A stretch of DNA of 64,000 bases from Myxococcus qinghaiensis (GTDB lineage: Bacteria; Myxococcota; Myxococcia; Myxococcales; Myxococcaceae). The position numbers were made by a program, and so were the translations under genes. Location of the stretch: positions 372,001 through 436,000 of the forward strand of contig NZ_JAKCFA010000008.1 in assembly GCF_024198215.1 (NCBI RefSeq). The letters run 5' to 3'. Shown piece by piece: positions 34,042-44,033 of this stretch (its first letter is position 1; the number at the start of each line of letters is the position of its first letter). A model generated the notes under the pieces. That model was not told the origin of the DNA, made no database searches, and worked only from the letters and a program-made list of their open reading frames with translations.

Positions 34042-36363
34042 GTGGCAGGACCGCTGATTGCCAAAGAGTTGCAGGCCAGCTTCCGCACCGCCCTGGAAGA
34101 GGCGCGGAAGATGAGCCACGAGTACCTGACGCTGGAACACCTGCTCCTCGCGCTCACCAAGGACTCGCGCACGCGCGAAGTCCTGAAGGCGTGCGGGGCC
34201 AACGTGAAGCGCCTCCAGGAGCGGCTCGTCTCCTTCCTGGAGGAGACAGTCGAACGCCTGCCGGACGGAGTGGAGGCCGAGCCACAGCAGACGATTGGCG
34301 TGGAGCGCGTGCTCCACCGCGCCGCCATGCACGCCCTGTCCGCTGAGCAGAAGCTCATCGACGGGGGCGACGTGCTGGTGGCCCTCTTCCGTGAGGAGGA
34401 GAGCCAGGCCCTCTACCTGCTCCAGCAGGAGGGAGTCACCCGGCTGGATTTGCTCAACTACATCTCCCACGGCATCTCCAAGGACGAGGAGGCCGGCGAG
34501 GACGACGCGTCCGAGGCCGCTCCGGGCGGAAACGCGCCCGCGGGTGACGACGACGAAGGGGAGTCCCCGCGAAAGAATCCGCTGGAGGTCTACACCACCC
34601 AGCTCAACATCGAGGCCAAGGAGGGGAGAATCGACCCGCTCATCGGCCGCGACAAGGAGCTGGAGCGCACCATCCAGGTGCTCAGCCGCCGCCGGAAGAA
34701 CAACCCGCTCTACGTGGGCGAGGCGGGCGTGGGCAAGACGGCCATCGCCGAAGGGCTGGCGCTCTACATCCACGAGGGCCGTGTCCCGGAGCCCCTGAAG
34801 AACGCCGTCGTGTACTCGCTCGACATGGGCTCGCTGCTCGCGGGCACCAAGTTCCGCGGCCAGTTCGAGGAGCGGCTCAAGGGCGTGCTCAAGGCGCTCC
34901 AGGAGCAGAAGGACGCCATCCTCTTCATCGATGAAATCCACACGATTGTCGGCGCGGGCGCCACCAGTGGCGGCTCCATGGATGCGTCCAACATCCTCAA
35001 GCCGGCGCTCGCGAGCGGGAAGCTGCGCTGCATCGGCTCGACGACGTACCAGGAGTTCAAGTCGTCCTTCGAGAAGGACCGCGCGCTGTCGCGGCGCTTC
35101 CAGAAGATTGAGGTCGCCGAGCCCTCCGTCGAGGACACCATCCTCATCCTGGAGGGGCTGAAGAGCCGCTACGAGGAGCACCACGGCGTGAAGTACACGC
35201 CGGAGGCGATTCGCGCGGCGGCGGAGCTGGCGGCCAAGCACATCAACGACCGCTTCCTGCCGGACAAGGCCATCGACGTCATCGACGAGACGGGCGCGGC
35301 GGAGAAGCTCAAGCCGGAGGGCGTGCGCACCAACACCGTCACCGGCGCGGACGTGGAGGCCGTCGTCGCGAAGATGGCGAAGATTCCGGCCAAGAGCGTG
35401 TCCGCGAGCGAAGGCGTCCAGCTCCAGAATCTGGAGAAGGAGCTGCAGGCGGTCATCTTCGGGCAGGACAGCGCCATCAAGGACCTGGTCGGCGCAATCA
35501 AGCTGGCGCGCTCGGGTTTGCGTGCGCCGGAGAAGCCCATCGGCTCGTTCCTCTTCTCGGGCCCCACGGGCGTGGGCAAGACGGAGCTGGCCAAGCAGCT
35601 CGCGCAGACGTTGGGCGTGGAGTTCCTGCGCTACGACATGAGCGAGTACTCGGAGAAGCACACGGTGAGCCGGCTCATCGGCGCGCCGCCGGGCTACGTC
35701 GGGTTCGACCAGGGCGGCCTGCTCACGGACGCGGTGCGCAAGCATCCGTACGCCGTGGTGGTGCTGGATGAAATCGAGAAGGCCCACCCGGACCTCTTCA
35801 ACATCCTGCTCCAGGTGATGGACCACGCGACGCTGACGGACAACAACGGCCGCAAGGCCGACTTCCGCAACATCGTCCTCATCCTCACCACCAACGCGGG
35901 TGCCCAGGAGATGAGCACCAAGTCCATCGGCTTCGGTGACATGACGAGGCCGGCCGACGCGATGCGCGCGAAGAAGGCGATTGAGCGCACCTTCACGCCG
36001 GAGTTCCGCAACCGGCTGGACGGGTGGATTCTCTTCTCCGGTCTGCCGCCTGAAATCATCCTCAAGGTCGTGGACAAGGAGGTCCGCCTCCTCCAGAAGA
36101 TGCTGGACGAGAAGAAGGTGAAGCTGGAGCTGACGCCGGCCGCCCGCGCGTGGCTGGCCGAGCATGGCTATGACCCGGCCTTCGGTGCCCGGCCCATGGC
36201 CCGCCTCGTGGACAACGCGCTGAAGAAGCTCCTCGCGGAGGCGCTGCTCTTCGGCGACTTGAAGAACGGCGGCACCGCCCGCTACGACGTGGACCCGGGT
36301 GGCGAAGGGCTCAAGCTCCAGGCGATTGCCGTGGCCGAGCAGCCCGAGCCCGCGCCGGCGTGA
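34042..36363 (+). CDS. clpA: ATP-dependent Clp protease ATP-binding subunit ClpA
   Basis: This 773-aa AAA+ unfoldase feeds proteins to ClpP. It has an N-terminal repeat domain (1-145), an acidic linker (146-175), D1 with Walker A GEAGVGKT (226-233) and Walker B ILFIDEIH, and D2 with GPTGVGKT (507-514) and VVLDEIEKAHP. The absence of the long coiled-coil middle domain and the D2 sequence separate ClpA from ClpB/ClpC. It starts at GTG 34042, three bases after clpS, and ends at a strong terminator. It has the normal length (E. coli 758). Confidence 0.96.
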   Translation: MAGPLIAKELQASFRTALEEARKMSHEYLTLEHLLLALTKDSRTREVLKACGANVKRLQERLVSFLEETVERLPDGVEAEPQQTIGVERVLHRAAMHALSAEQKLIDGGDVLVALFREEESQALYLLQQEGVTRLDLLNYISHGISKDEEAGEDDASEAAPGGNAPAGDDDEGESPRKNPLEVYTTQLNIEAKEGRIDPLIGRDKELERTIQVLSRRRKNNPLYVGEAGVGKTAIAEGLALYIHEGRVPEPLKNAVVYSLDMGSLLAGTKFRGQFEERLKGVLKALQEQKDAILFIDEIHTIVGAGATSGGSMDASNILKPALASGKLRCIGSTTYQEFKSSFEKDRALSRRFQKIEVAEPSVEDTILILEGLKSRYEEHHGVKYTPEAIRAAAELAAKHINDRFLPDKAIDVIDETGAAEKLKPEGVRTNTVTGADVEAVVAKMAKIPAKSVSASEGVQLQNLEKELQAVIFGQDSAIKDLVGAIKLARSGLRAPEKPIGSFLFSGPTGVGKTELAKQLAQTLGVEFLRYDMSEYSEKHTVSRLIGAPPGYVGFDQGGLLTDAVRKHPYAVVVLDEIEKAHPDLFNILLQVMDHATLTDNNGRKADFRNIVLILTTNAGAQEMSTKSIGFGDMTRPADAMRAKKAIERTFTPEFRNRLDGWILFSGLPPEIILKVVDKEVRLLQKMLDEKKVKLELTPAARAWLAEHGYDPAFGARPMARLVDNALKKLLAEALLFGDLKNGGTARYDVDPGGEGLKLQAIAVAEQPEPAPA

Positions 36364-36392
36364 CAGGCTCCGCGCGGACGTCCTGAAATGAC

Positions 36393-36428
36393 GAGGCCCC
36401 GATTCCCAGGTGAGGGAGTCGGGGCCTC
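36393..36428. terminator. Strong intrinsic terminator after clpA
   Basis: GAGGCCCCGA (36393-36402) pairs with TCGGGGCCTC (36419-36428), extended inward by TTCCC/GGGAG with one wobble pair, around AGGTGA. It lies between the clpA stop (36363) and the convergent mcp stop (36459), and can serve both directions. Confidence 0.85.
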
Positions 36429-36458
36429 TTCGCATCCAGCGTCCTGCTCTGGAGGGAG

Positions 36459-38075
36459 CTACTCGACGCGGTAGATTTTCACCGCGCTGGAGAGCTGCTC
36501 GGAGATGATTTGCAGCGTGGTGGCGGCCTCACCCGTGGAGCCGATGCGGGCCACTGTCTCGTCCATCATCTTGGAGAGGTCATTCACGGCCAGGGTGATT
36601 TGGTTGATGCCCACGTTCTGCTGGCTCACGGCGGCGGCAATCTGACGGACGGCGGCGGCGTTGTCCTGGACGATGGAGGACAGCTCGCGCAGGTTCTGCC
36701 CGCTGGTGCGCACCTGCGCCAGGCCCGCCTCCATGCGCTCCGCGCCGCGCTCGGTGATTCGCACCGCGGCCGTCACCGAGTTGGCGATGTCGTCCAGCAG
36801 CTCCCGCACCCGCGTCGTGGCCTGGATGGACTGGTCCGCCAGCGCTCGGATTTCGCGCGCAACCACGCCGAAGCCCTTGCCGTGCTCGCCCGAGCGCACC
36901 GACTCAATGGCCGCGTTGAGCGCGAGCATGTTGGACTGGTCCGCCAGGTCCTTCACCGTCTGGGTGATGCCGCCAATCTGCTGCGTGCGCTCGCCCAGCT
37001 CCAGGATCTTCTGGGCAATCTCGCCCACCTGGACGCGGATGTCGTTGAGGCCCGCCATCGTCTGCTCAATCGCGGCCTCACCCGAGCGGGCCAGCGCGTC
37101 CGCGCGCTCCGCCACGGACAACACGCTCTCCGCCTTCTGCGCGGCCAGCATGGAGGTCTGCTTGATTTCCTGCGCGGTGACTTGCGTCTCCTGGAGCGCG
37201 GCGGCCTGACGGGAGATGGTCTGCGCCTGGTCCGTGGAGGAGGTGTTGAGGTGCTCGGTGGACTGGGTGAGCGCCTGCGCCGCCTGCTGGAGGTTGAGCG
37301 TCACCTCGCGCAGCCGGCCCACCATCTGCGCGAAGGAGTTGGCGAGCCTGCCCACCTCGTCGCCGCTCTTCACCTGGATGGGACGGGTGAGGTCTCCGGA
37401 CTCGACGATGTGGCCGGCGACTTCCGTCAGCTCGCGCATGGGTCGGACGATGCTGCGCCCGAAGGCCGCCGCCACCGCCACGCCCAGCGCCACCAACAGG
37501 AGCGCGAAGCCCACCATCCGCCAGCGCAGCGCGGACACCAGGTCGTCGATGTGGTCCCGGGAGATGCCCACGTGCACCGCGCCCAGCCGGCCATCGGCCA
37601 CCGGCGCCAACACGTTCATCGCGTGGAGCGTCCGCCCCTCGGACTCAACCTCCAGCACGGCGCCCCAGCCCGTCTCCGCGCTCACCATGCCCTGCGCCGC
37701 CGTCGACTCCTTCAGCGCCTGCGGGAAGGCACCGGGGAGGCTGTGGGCCGTGACGTTGCCGGTGACATCCGTCAGGAAGACGTACGTGACGTCCTCGCTG
37801 GTGCGCGAGACGTTCACCAGGGGCTGGAGCGCGGCGACACCCCCTGCCACGCCCTGCTCGGCCGCCACCGCGAGGGTGCGGGCCAGCAGTTGGCCTTCGC
37901 CCATATGGCTGTCGATGAGGTCCGCCTCCAGCCGCCGCGTGGCGATGCCGGTGAGGATGGCGGCCACCGTGGCGCTGACGAGCGTGGTGACGAGGACGAG
38001 CTTCGGCGCCAGCCCGAGCGACTGACGGAACTGATGGCCAAGCTGCGTGGTGAACGAGGACTGTTCGGTGCTCAC
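36459..38075 (-). CDS. Methyl-accepting chemotaxis-type receptor
   Basis: This 538-aa receptor has TM1 at about residues 24-46 ([20 protein letters not shown]), a periplasmic domain of about 135 residues (50-185), TM2 at about 187-206, a HAMP domain (207-260) and a cytoplasmic signalling hairpin. The tip [20 protein letters not shown] with [19 protein letters not shown] is typical. The periplasmic part looks like a single Cache-type sensor ([19 protein letters not shown]). It starts at GTG 38075, 88 bp after the cheB stop, as the last gene of the chemosensory operon. Ligand unknown. Confidence 0.92.
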   Translation of the reverse strand: MSTEQSSFTTQLGHQFRQSLGLAPKLVLVTTLVSATVAAILTGIATRRLEADLIDSHMGEGQLLARTLAVAAEQGVAGGVAALQPLVNVSRTSEDVTYVFLTDVTGNVTAHSLPGAFPQALKESTAAQGMVSAETGWGAVLEVESEGRTLHAMNVLAPVADGRLGAVHVGISRDHIDDLVSALRWRMVGFALLLVALGVAVAAAFGRSIVRPMRELTEVAGHIVESGDLTRPIQVKSGDEVGRLANSFAQMVGRLREVTLNLQQAAQALTQSTEHLNTSSTDQAQTISRQAAALQETQVTAQEIKQTSMLAAQKAESVLSVAERADALARSGEAAIEQTMAGLNDIRVQVGEIAQKILELGERTQQIGGITQTVKDLADQSNMLALNAAIESVRSGEHGKGFGVVAREIRALADQSIQATTRVRELLDDIANSVTAAVRITERGAERMEAGLAQVRTSGQNLRELSSIVQDNAAAVRQIAAAVSQQNVGINQITLAVNDLSKMMDETVARIGSTGEAATTLQIISEQLSSAVKIYRVE

Positions 38076-38163
38076 GGCATCACCACCCGGAAAACTTCGG
38101 GACGACGCCCGCGCGGAGGCGGGGCGAAAGCGAACGACTCGGGACAATCATGCACGTGCGGAA

Positions 38164-39234
38164 TCACCGACCCACCCCTCCCTCTCCGCGCCCACCGGAG
38201 CGGAAGTTGGGAGGGATGCAGCTCTGGAGGATGAGGTCCGGCACCGATGCCAACGGCACGCCCTGGTCCGTCGCGCGCAGCTCCAACGCCGCGCGCGGCA
38301 TTCCATAGACGACGGACGTCGCCTCGTCCTGGGAGAAGGTGACGCCCCCGGCGTTGCGGATGGCCAAGAGGCCCCGCGCGCCGTCCTCGCCCATGCCGGT
38401 GAGCACCACGCCGCCGCTGCGCCGGCCGAATGCGGAGGCCAGCGACGACAGCAGCACGTCACCATTGGGACACGGTCCGCCCCGGCTGCGCTGCATGCGC
38501 GCGAGGCCCGCGGAGTCCACCAGCAAATCCTGCCCGTCCTGCGGGAAGTACACCCGGCCCGGCTCCAGCCGCTCGCCGTCGCGCGCCACGTCCACCGTCA
38601 GCGGCGTCACCTGCGACAGCCAGCGCACCATGCCCTGGGTGAAGCCCACGGTGATGTGCTGGGCGACGAGGATGGGTACCGGCAAGTCCCGGGGCAGCTT
38701 GGACAAGAGCTCCGCCAGCGCGGGCGGACCTCCCGTGGAGGCCACCACGCCGAAGACGTCCACCCGCGCGCCGATGGGCGGCGGCGTCACCGAGCCGGTG
38801 CGCTGGCGGCGGGAGATGACGGGCACCTCCGCCATGAGGCACACCGAGTGGGCCAGCTCCCGGCCCCACCGGCGCAGCTCCTCCACGTTGGTGACGTTGG
38901 GCTTGCCGATGAGCTCCAGCGCTCCGGCGCTCATCGCTTGAAAGCCCAGGTCCACGCCGCGCTGCTCCGCCACGGCGCTCACCACAATCACCCGCGCGGG
39001 GGACTGGGACATGATGGCCGCGATGGCCGCCGGCCCGTCCAGGCCCGGCAGCAGCAGGTCCATGGTGATGACATCCGGACGGAGCAGTCGCGCGAGCTGC
39101 ACCGCGCGGTTGCCGTCCCCTGCCCGACCGACGACCTCGATGCGCGAGTCCTCGGTGAGCAGGGCCGTCAGCGTATTGGCCATGGTGGGCGAGTCGTCCA
39201 CCACCAGCACGCGAATGGTGCGCCGGGTGTTCAT
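38164..39234 (-). CDS. cheB: Chemotaxis response regulator protein-glutamate methylesterase CheB
   Basis: This 356-aa protein has a receiver domain with Asp59 (VITMDLLLPGLDG) and a methylesterase domain with catalytic Ser166 in VVASTGGPPAL, His193 in VAQHITVGFTQ, and an Asp in LTGMGEDGARG. Phosphorylation would switch on demethylation or deamidation of the receptor. Its ATG overlaps the cheA stop (ATGA, 39234-39231), so translation is coupled. It is the sixth gene of the operon; the receptor follows. Confidence 0.96.
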   Translation of the reverse strand: MNTRRTIRVLVVDDSPTMANTLTALLTEDSRIEVVGRAGDGNRAVQLARLLRPDVITMDLLLPGLDGPAAIAAIMSQSPARVIVVSAVAEQRGVDLGFQAMSAGALELIGKPNVTNVEELRRWGRELAHSVCLMAEVPVISRRQRTGSVTPPPIGARVDVFGVVASTGGPPALAELLSKLPRDLPVPILVAQHITVGFTQGMVRWLSQVTPLTVDVARDGERLEPGRVYFPQDGQDLLVDSAGLARMQRSRGGPCPNGDVLLSSLASAFGRRSGGVVLTGMGEDGARGLLAIRNAGGVTFSQDEATSVVYGMPRAALELRATDQGVPLASVPDLILQSCIPPNFRSGGRGEGGVGR

Positions 39235-41405
39235 GCGCGCGCTCCCCTGCGACTCATCACGTCGAGCACCTCGGCGAGCAGCCGACCCGCGGCACACTCG
39301 CGCTTGCTGAGATAGCCATCCGCGCCCGCCGCCATGCCCCGCTCCCTCGCGGCGGCACTGTCATGCGCGGAGACGAGGATGACGGGCAACGACGACGTCT
39401 CCTTCTTCTCGCGCAGGCGGGCGATGAGCTGCGTTCCGTCCATCTCCTCCATGTCCAGGTCGCAGATGACGACGTCGTACGTGTCCGTCGCCAACCGGTC
39501 CAGCGCGCGTGCGCCGCTGGCCGCCAGGTGCACGCTGAAGCCACCCGCCTCCAGCATGGCCCGGTGCAGCGCTCGCGCGGTGAGCGAGTCGTCCACCACC
39601 AGCGCCCGGCGCTGCGCCGTCACGGTGGCCTGCCCCGTCTCCGTCACCAGCCAGTCCGGCCGGCAGATGAGCAACAGCTCTCCCCGGCTCAGCGTCGCCG
39701 CGCCCTGCCACGCGGGCACGTCCCGCACCTCGGACGGCAGCGGGCGGATGACCAGGTCCTTGTCTCCCACCACCGCGTCCACGCCCAGCGCCACGCGCTT
39801 GCCACCGCTCTGGACGATGAGCAGCGGCTGGCCTTCCGCCGGAGGCGCCAGGGCCCTCAGGCCCAGCCGCGCGCCCAGGTCCACCACCGGCAACAACTGG
39901 CCCTGGTATTCCAGGTGCGCCTTGCGCTTGCCGATGCGCAGCGAGTCCGCGCGCGCCAGCTGCGTGGCCTCCACCGCCAGCATCGGCAGGCCGACCAACT
40001 GCTCCAGCGCGCGCACCACCAGCACTGGCGAGCTGCCCAGGTCCACCGGCAGCGTCATCACGAAGCGCGTGCCCTGGCCCGGAGTGCTGTTCACCTCGAT
40101 GCGGCCCTGCAGCGCCTCCACCGACGCGCGCACCGCGTCCAGGCCCACGCCGCGGCCGGACGTGTCCGTCACGTCGCTGCGGGTGCTGAAGCCCGGGCGG
40201 AAGATGAGGTCCCTCACCTGGTTCTCGTTGAGCCGCTCCGCCTCGTCGGAGGTGACGACGCCGCGCGACTCGGCCACCTTGCGCACGCGCAGCACATCGA
40301 TGCCCGCGCCGTCGTCCGAGCACTCCAGGAAGAGCAGGTTGCCCTGTTGCTCGATTCGCAGCGTGAGCGCGCCCTCGTGGTGCTTGCCCGCCTTCTCGCG
40401 CTGGGACGGCAGCTCCAGGCCGTGGTCCACCGCGTTGCGCAGCAGGTGCACCAGCGCCCCCTGCAGCTTCTCCAACAGGCGCCTGTCCAGCGACAGCTCC
40501 GAGCCCACCACCGACAGCCGGGCCTCCTTGCCCAGCTGACGCGACAAATCCCGCACCATGCGCTGGAGCGGGTCCAGAATCGTGCGCACCGGGCGCGTGG
40601 TGATGGCCTTCAGGCCCTCCTCCAGCGCGTCGACGATGTCGCTCGTCTCCTCGCCGTCGGTGCGCAAGAGGCGCGACGTGCCCGCCAGCAGCGTGCGGGC
40701 CTCGGCCGTCTCCGCCAGGAGGCCCTGCTTGGCCAGCACCGTCACCACGCGGTCCAGCTCGCGGCCCCGCTCCTCCACGCGCAGGCGGACCTCGCGCAGC
40801 CGCTCCACCTCGCGCATCAGCGACGTCACCTGCCGCACGCTGACGCGCCAGCCCGTGTCCGCCGACTCCGGCTGCGCGTCCTGGCTCAGCGCCGACGCGG
40901 ACTCCACCAGCGCGCTCTCCTCGGGCGTCGCCAACGGCGCGGCCTCGGAGGGTGAGGTCGAGGGAGCCTGCCCCGACAGCGGCGCCCCCACCGTCTCCGG
41001 CGCGGGCCCCTCCGCCACGAGCTGCGCCAGGGCGGCGGCCGGGTCCGGCAGCGCGTCACCCCGCCCGTCCGCGTGGGCCTGGGCGCGCAGCATGAAGAGG
41101 TCCAGGCCGTGCAGCAGCACGTCCACCACGGACCGGGGCATCTTGCGCGAGCTGGCCTTCAGCGGCGCGAGCGCGTCCTCCAGCTTGTGGGCGATGTCGC
41201 CCAAATCCTGCAGGCCCAGGCTGGAGGCACTGCCCTTGAGGGTGTGCAGGTGCCGGCCCAGCCGGACGTAGACCTTGGCGAGCGCCGTCGAATCCAGGCC
41301 GTCGCGCTCCAGCTCCAGCAGGTCCATGGTGACCTTCTGGATGACCTCCTGGGCCTCCACGGCGAAGCCCGTGACGAGCCCCTGCAGCATCGGGTCAACG
41401 GGCAT
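39231..41405 (-). CDS. cheA: Hybrid CheA histidine kinase with C-terminal receiver
   Basis: This 724-aa kinase has an HPt domain with phospho-accepting His54 (HLHTLKGSASSLG), a Pro/Ser-rich linker, a dimerisation helix region, a HATPase domain (HLLRNAVDHGLELP, CSDDGAGIDVLRV, TSGRGVGLDAVRA), a CheW-like domain, and a C-terminal receiver with Asp649 (VVICDLDMEEMDG). No CheY-binding P2 domain is obvious between HPt and kinase. The added receiver suggests a phosphate sink or an internal switch, common in accessory chemosensory systems of myxobacteria. Its ATG at 41405 lies inside the end of cheW. Confidence 0.94.
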   Translation of the reverse strand: MPVDPMLQGLVTGFAVEAQEVIQKVTMDLLELERDGLDSTALAKVYVRLGRHLHTLKGSASSLGLQDLGDIAHKLEDALAPLKASSRKMPRSVVDVLLHGLDLFMLRAQAHADGRGDALPDPAAALAQLVAEGPAPETVGAPLSGQAPSTSPSEAAPLATPEESALVESASALSQDAQPESADTGWRVSVRQVTSLMREVERLREVRLRVEERGRELDRVVTVLAKQGLLAETAEARTLLAGTSRLLRTDGEETSDIVDALEEGLKAITTRPVRTILDPLQRMVRDLSRQLGKEARLSVVGSELSLDRRLLEKLQGALVHLLRNAVDHGLELPSQREKAGKHHEGALTLRIEQQGNLLFLECSDDGAGIDVLRVRKVAESRGVVTSDEAERLNENQVRDLIFRPGFSTRSDVTDTSGRGVGLDAVRASVEALQGRIEVNSTPGQGTRFVMTLPVDLGSSPVLVVRALEQLVGLPMLAVEATQLARADSLRIGKRKAHLEYQGQLLPVVDLGARLGLRALAPPAEGQPLLIVQSGGKRVALGVDAVVGDKDLVIRPLPSEVRDVPAWQGAATLSRGELLLICRPDWLVTETGQATVTAQRRALVVDDSLTARALHRAMLEAGGFSVHLAASGARALDRLATDTYDVVICDLDMEEMDGTQLIARLREKKETSSLPVILVSAHDSAAARERGMAAGADGYLSKRECAAGRLLAEVLDVMSRRGARA

Positions 41406-41940
41406 TGCGTCCTCCCGTCGAGCGCGGGTTGAACAGGCGCTTGAGGTCGATGAGGTGGATGAGCTGGCGGTCCTGGGTGAAGACCTCCATCACCGGCCCC
41501 TCGGCGCGCACGCGCGCGGCCTCCACCACGCTCGCGGGCAGGGTGGTGGGGCGGGGAATGGCCTCGCAGTCCAGCGCGCACAGCTCGCCGTCTCCCCGGT
41601 CCACCACCAGCAACACGGCGGGGTCCTGCCGCCAGCCGTGGCCGCCCAGCATGGACGCGAGGCTGAGCGCGGAGAGCACCTGGCCCTGGAAGCGCAAGAC
41701 GCCGACGACATGGGGCGCCGACAGGGGCACCGGCGTCACCATGCGCAAAGGCAGCGCCGCGCGGAGCATCTCCAGGGAGAGCGCGTAGCGCTCCTCACCG
41801 AGCGGGAACTCGGCAATCCAGTGCACCGCCTCCTCGACAGTGGTCTCCGCCTGCTCCCGGAGCCGTGACGCGCGCCGCTCCAGCAGCTCCGCCGCCTCCT
41901 GCTCCTGAGCCTCCTCCATGTTCCGAGGAAGGATTTTCAT
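41395..41940 (-). CDS. cheW: CheW-like coupling protein
   Basis: This 181-aa protein joins receptors to CheA. After an N-terminal helix rich in Glu and Arg (EAAELLERRASRLREQAE) comes the CheW fold: FPLGEERYALSLEMLRAALP, VVGVLRFQGQVLSALSLASM and QLIHLIDLKRLF. The 35-residue N-terminal helix is an addition compared with E. coli CheW. Its ATG overlaps the cheR stop (41940-41937) and its end overlaps the cheA start by 11 bases. Confidence 0.9.
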   Translation of the reverse strand: MKILPRNMEEAQEQEAAELLERRASRLREQAETTVEEAVHWIAEFPLGEERYALSLEMLRAALPLRMVTPVPLSAPHVVGVLRFQGQVLSALSLASMLGGHGWRQDPAVLLVVDRGDGELCALDCEAIPRPTTLPASVVEAARVRAEGPVMEVFTQDRQLIHLIDLKRLFNPRSTGGRNAR

Positions 41941-43166
41941 TCGAGCGCCCCCAGGTTGAGGTAGGCGTCAGCGGACGCCTGATAGAACCGCGCCGGAAGG
42001 GCTTCAGGCCCGTCCACGAGCTGGTCCGGTGGAAGGCGCTCGGCGCGCACCCGCAGGGCTCGCATCAGCGGCATCGCCGCCTCACGCGCCCCGGAGCGCT
42101 CGCGCAACAGCGCCAGCTCCAACAGTCCCGGCAGATAGTCCGGCGCCTGTCGCACCAGCGACTCCAGCACCGCCGACGCACCGTCCACGTCACCCTCCTC
42201 GATTCGCTCCAGCGCCGTCAGGTGCAGCCGCGCCGGCGGGGGCGGCGGCGTCACCTCCACGCGCACCGGCACCGGCGTCACCATGGGGCGGCGGATGAGC
42301 GGCTTGGGCGGCGCCTCTCGCTCCACGAAGCGCGGCACCGGCGTGGGCGCGGTGCCCTCTCCCGGCCCCAGCAGCCGGAACGTCTGCAGCTCCGGCGTGC
42401 CCTCGCGAACCATGCCCGCGGGCACCCGGTCCGCCTCCACCGCTCCCAAGAAGAGCAGCCCGCCGGGATTGAGCGCCCGGGCCAGCAGGGCGATGGCCGC
42501 TTCCCGCGCGGCCACGGAGAAGTAGGTGAGCACGTTGCGGCAGAAGATGAAGTCGAAGCGGCCCAGCCTGTCCGGCAGCGGCGCCAGGAGGTTGGACTGC
42601 GCGAAGGAGGTGATGCGCCGGATGACGGGCAGGATGACGACCTGACGGTCCACGCCGTCCATGTAGAGCGGGAAGAGCCGGGGCGCCGACTCGCGCCGGG
42701 ACCAGGTGCCGTAGGTGGCGCGCCGCGCCGTCTCCAGGCTGGCCTCGTGCAGGTCCGTGCCCACCACCTCCACCGGGAAGCCGTGGGGCACCGAGGCATG
42801 CAGCGCCGCGGCCAGCGAGTACGCCTCTTCTCCCGTGGCGCAGCCCGCGCTCCAGCCCCGCAGCGACAGCACGCCCCGGCGCAGGGCCGCGGGCACGCCG
42901 ACTTGGGAGAGGTAGCGGAAATGCTCGGGCTGGCGGAAGAAGTACGTCTCCCCCACCAGCGCCGCGCGCACCAGCGTGCCGGACAAAGGCGACTGGGGAA
43001 ACAGCAGTTCCCCCAACAGGTCCGCCGAGGAGCGGCCCCGCGCCAGCTCTCCACGCACGACGCGCTCCATCGCCTCGTTGGCGATGGCGTCGTCGCGGAA
43101 GCCGGTGATGGATGACACCACCTCCCGCGCTCGGGTCAGCAGACGCGGGTCGAGCTCTGCGCTCAT
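41937..43166 (-). CDS. cheR: CheR-type protein-glutamate methyltransferase with helical tail
   Basis: This 409-aa enzyme methylates receptor glutamates using SAM. The N-terminal helical domain is followed by VGETYFFRQPEHF, the SAM motif SLRGWSAGCATGEEAYSLAA, a second motif VVGTDLHEASLETARRATYG and the catalytic-core RFDFIFCRNVLTYF. Residues 300-409 form a TPR-like helical tail (LERIEEGDVDGASAVLESLV, LLELALLRERSGAREAAM), absent from E. coli CheR and likely used for protein docking. Its ATG overlaps the stop of the REC-CheW gene. Confidence 0.93.
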   Translation of the reverse strand: MSAELDPRLLTRAREVVSSITGFRDDAIANEAMERVVRGELARGRSSADLLGELLFPQSPLSGTLVRAALVGETYFFRQPEHFRYLSQVGVPAALRRGVLSLRGWSAGCATGEEAYSLAAALHASVPHGFPVEVVGTDLHEASLETARRATYGTWSRRESAPRLFPLYMDGVDRQVVILPVIRRITSFAQSNLLAPLPDRLGRFDFIFCRNVLTYFSVAAREAAIALLARALNPGGLLFLGAVEADRVPAGMVREGTPELQTFRLLGPGEGTAPTPVPRFVEREAPPKPLIRRPMVTPVPVRVEVTPPPPPARLHLTALERIEEGDVDGASAVLESLVRQAPDYLPGLLELALLRERSGAREAAMPLMRALRVRAERLPPDQLVDGPEALPARFYQASADAYLNLGALE

Positions 43167-44029
43167 GCGCTCCGTCCAGCCTCCGCGGCCTCGACCATCC
43201 GGGGCAGCTCACGCAGCAGTCCGCGCGCGACGAACACCCGGGGGTCCAGGATGGGCAGCAGGTGGCCGCCCGAGCGCAGCATGCCGATGAGGCCCTCGCG
43301 CAGCGGGCCGTGGTCCGTGCCACCCACGCGCTCGCGCCGGTCGATGTCCGCCGCCGCGTACTCCTCCGGGTCCTTCACCGTGTCCACCGCGAGCGCCAGC
43401 GCCACCCCGTCCACCTGGATGACCACCAGCATCCGCTCCACGCGAGGCAGCGAGTGCTCCACGCTCAGCCGCCGCGCCACGTCCAGCACGCACAGCGCCT
43501 CGCCCCGCACCTCCACGTATTCGCGCAGGTACGAGGGCGCCGTGGGCAGCGGCCGCGTCGCCGGGTGCAGCAGCACCTCCCGCACCGAGTCCAGCGGCAC
43601 CGCGAACTCCAGCGTGCCCACCGTCACCCGCAACACCAGCAGGGAGCCCGTGCGCGCGCGACGCCGGGAGTTGGCCAGCGCCTCACCCACCGCGTGCAGC
43701 AGCTCGTCCGCGCGGAAGGGCTTGGCCAGGAACGTCTCCGCCCCCAGCCCGATGCACGCCTCCGCGCGCGACTTCTCCGAGGAGATGATGATGACCGGGA
43801 TGTCCACCGTGGCGGAGTCGGACTTCATCCGCTGGAGGACCTCGTCGCCGTCCATCTCCGGCATGGACAAATCCAACAACACCGCGGCGGGCTTGAGGCG
43901 GGTGACCTTCTCCAGCGCCTCGCGGCCATTGCTCGCCGTGTGGATGGTGTAGTGCCCGGAGAGGATGGCGCGCTCGAGCGCCAGGATGGCGTCGCTGTCG
44001 TCGACGAGCAGCAGGGACGGCAGGCTCAC
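43163..44029 (-). CDS. REC-CheW fusion (CheV-like, domains inverted)
   Basis: This 288-aa protein has an N-terminal receiver (LLLVDDSDAILALERAIL, phospho-acceptor Asp53 in VLLDLSMPEMDG, Lys in FLAKPFRADE) followed by a CheW-like domain (VLRVTVGTLEFAVPLDSVRE, LREYVEVRGEALCVLDVARR). CheV has the same two domains in the opposite order, so this is not a canonical CheV. It could tune coupling of CheA by its own phosphorylation. It starts at 44029, four bases after the cheY-like gene. Confidence 0.9.
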   Translation of the reverse strand: MSLPSLLLVDDSDAILALERAILSGHYTIHTASNGREALEKVTRLKPAAVLLDLSMPEMDGDEVLQRMKSDSATVDIPVIIISSEKSRAEACIGLGAETFLAKPFRADELLHAVGEALANSRRRARTGSLLVLRVTVGTLEFAVPLDSVREVLLHPATRPLPTAPSYLREYVEVRGEALCVLDVARRLSVEHSLPRVERMLVVIQVDGVALALAVDTVKDPEEYAAADIDRRERVGGTDHGPLREGLIGMLRSGGHLLPILDPRVFVARGLLRELPRMVEAAEAGRSA

Positions 44030-44033
44030 GGCA

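Noticed and set aside
33655-36435. 926-codon reverse frame opposite clpS-clpA
   Set aside because: The forward frame encodes unmistakable ClpS and ClpA; the reverse frame has no recognisable protein and skewed composition.
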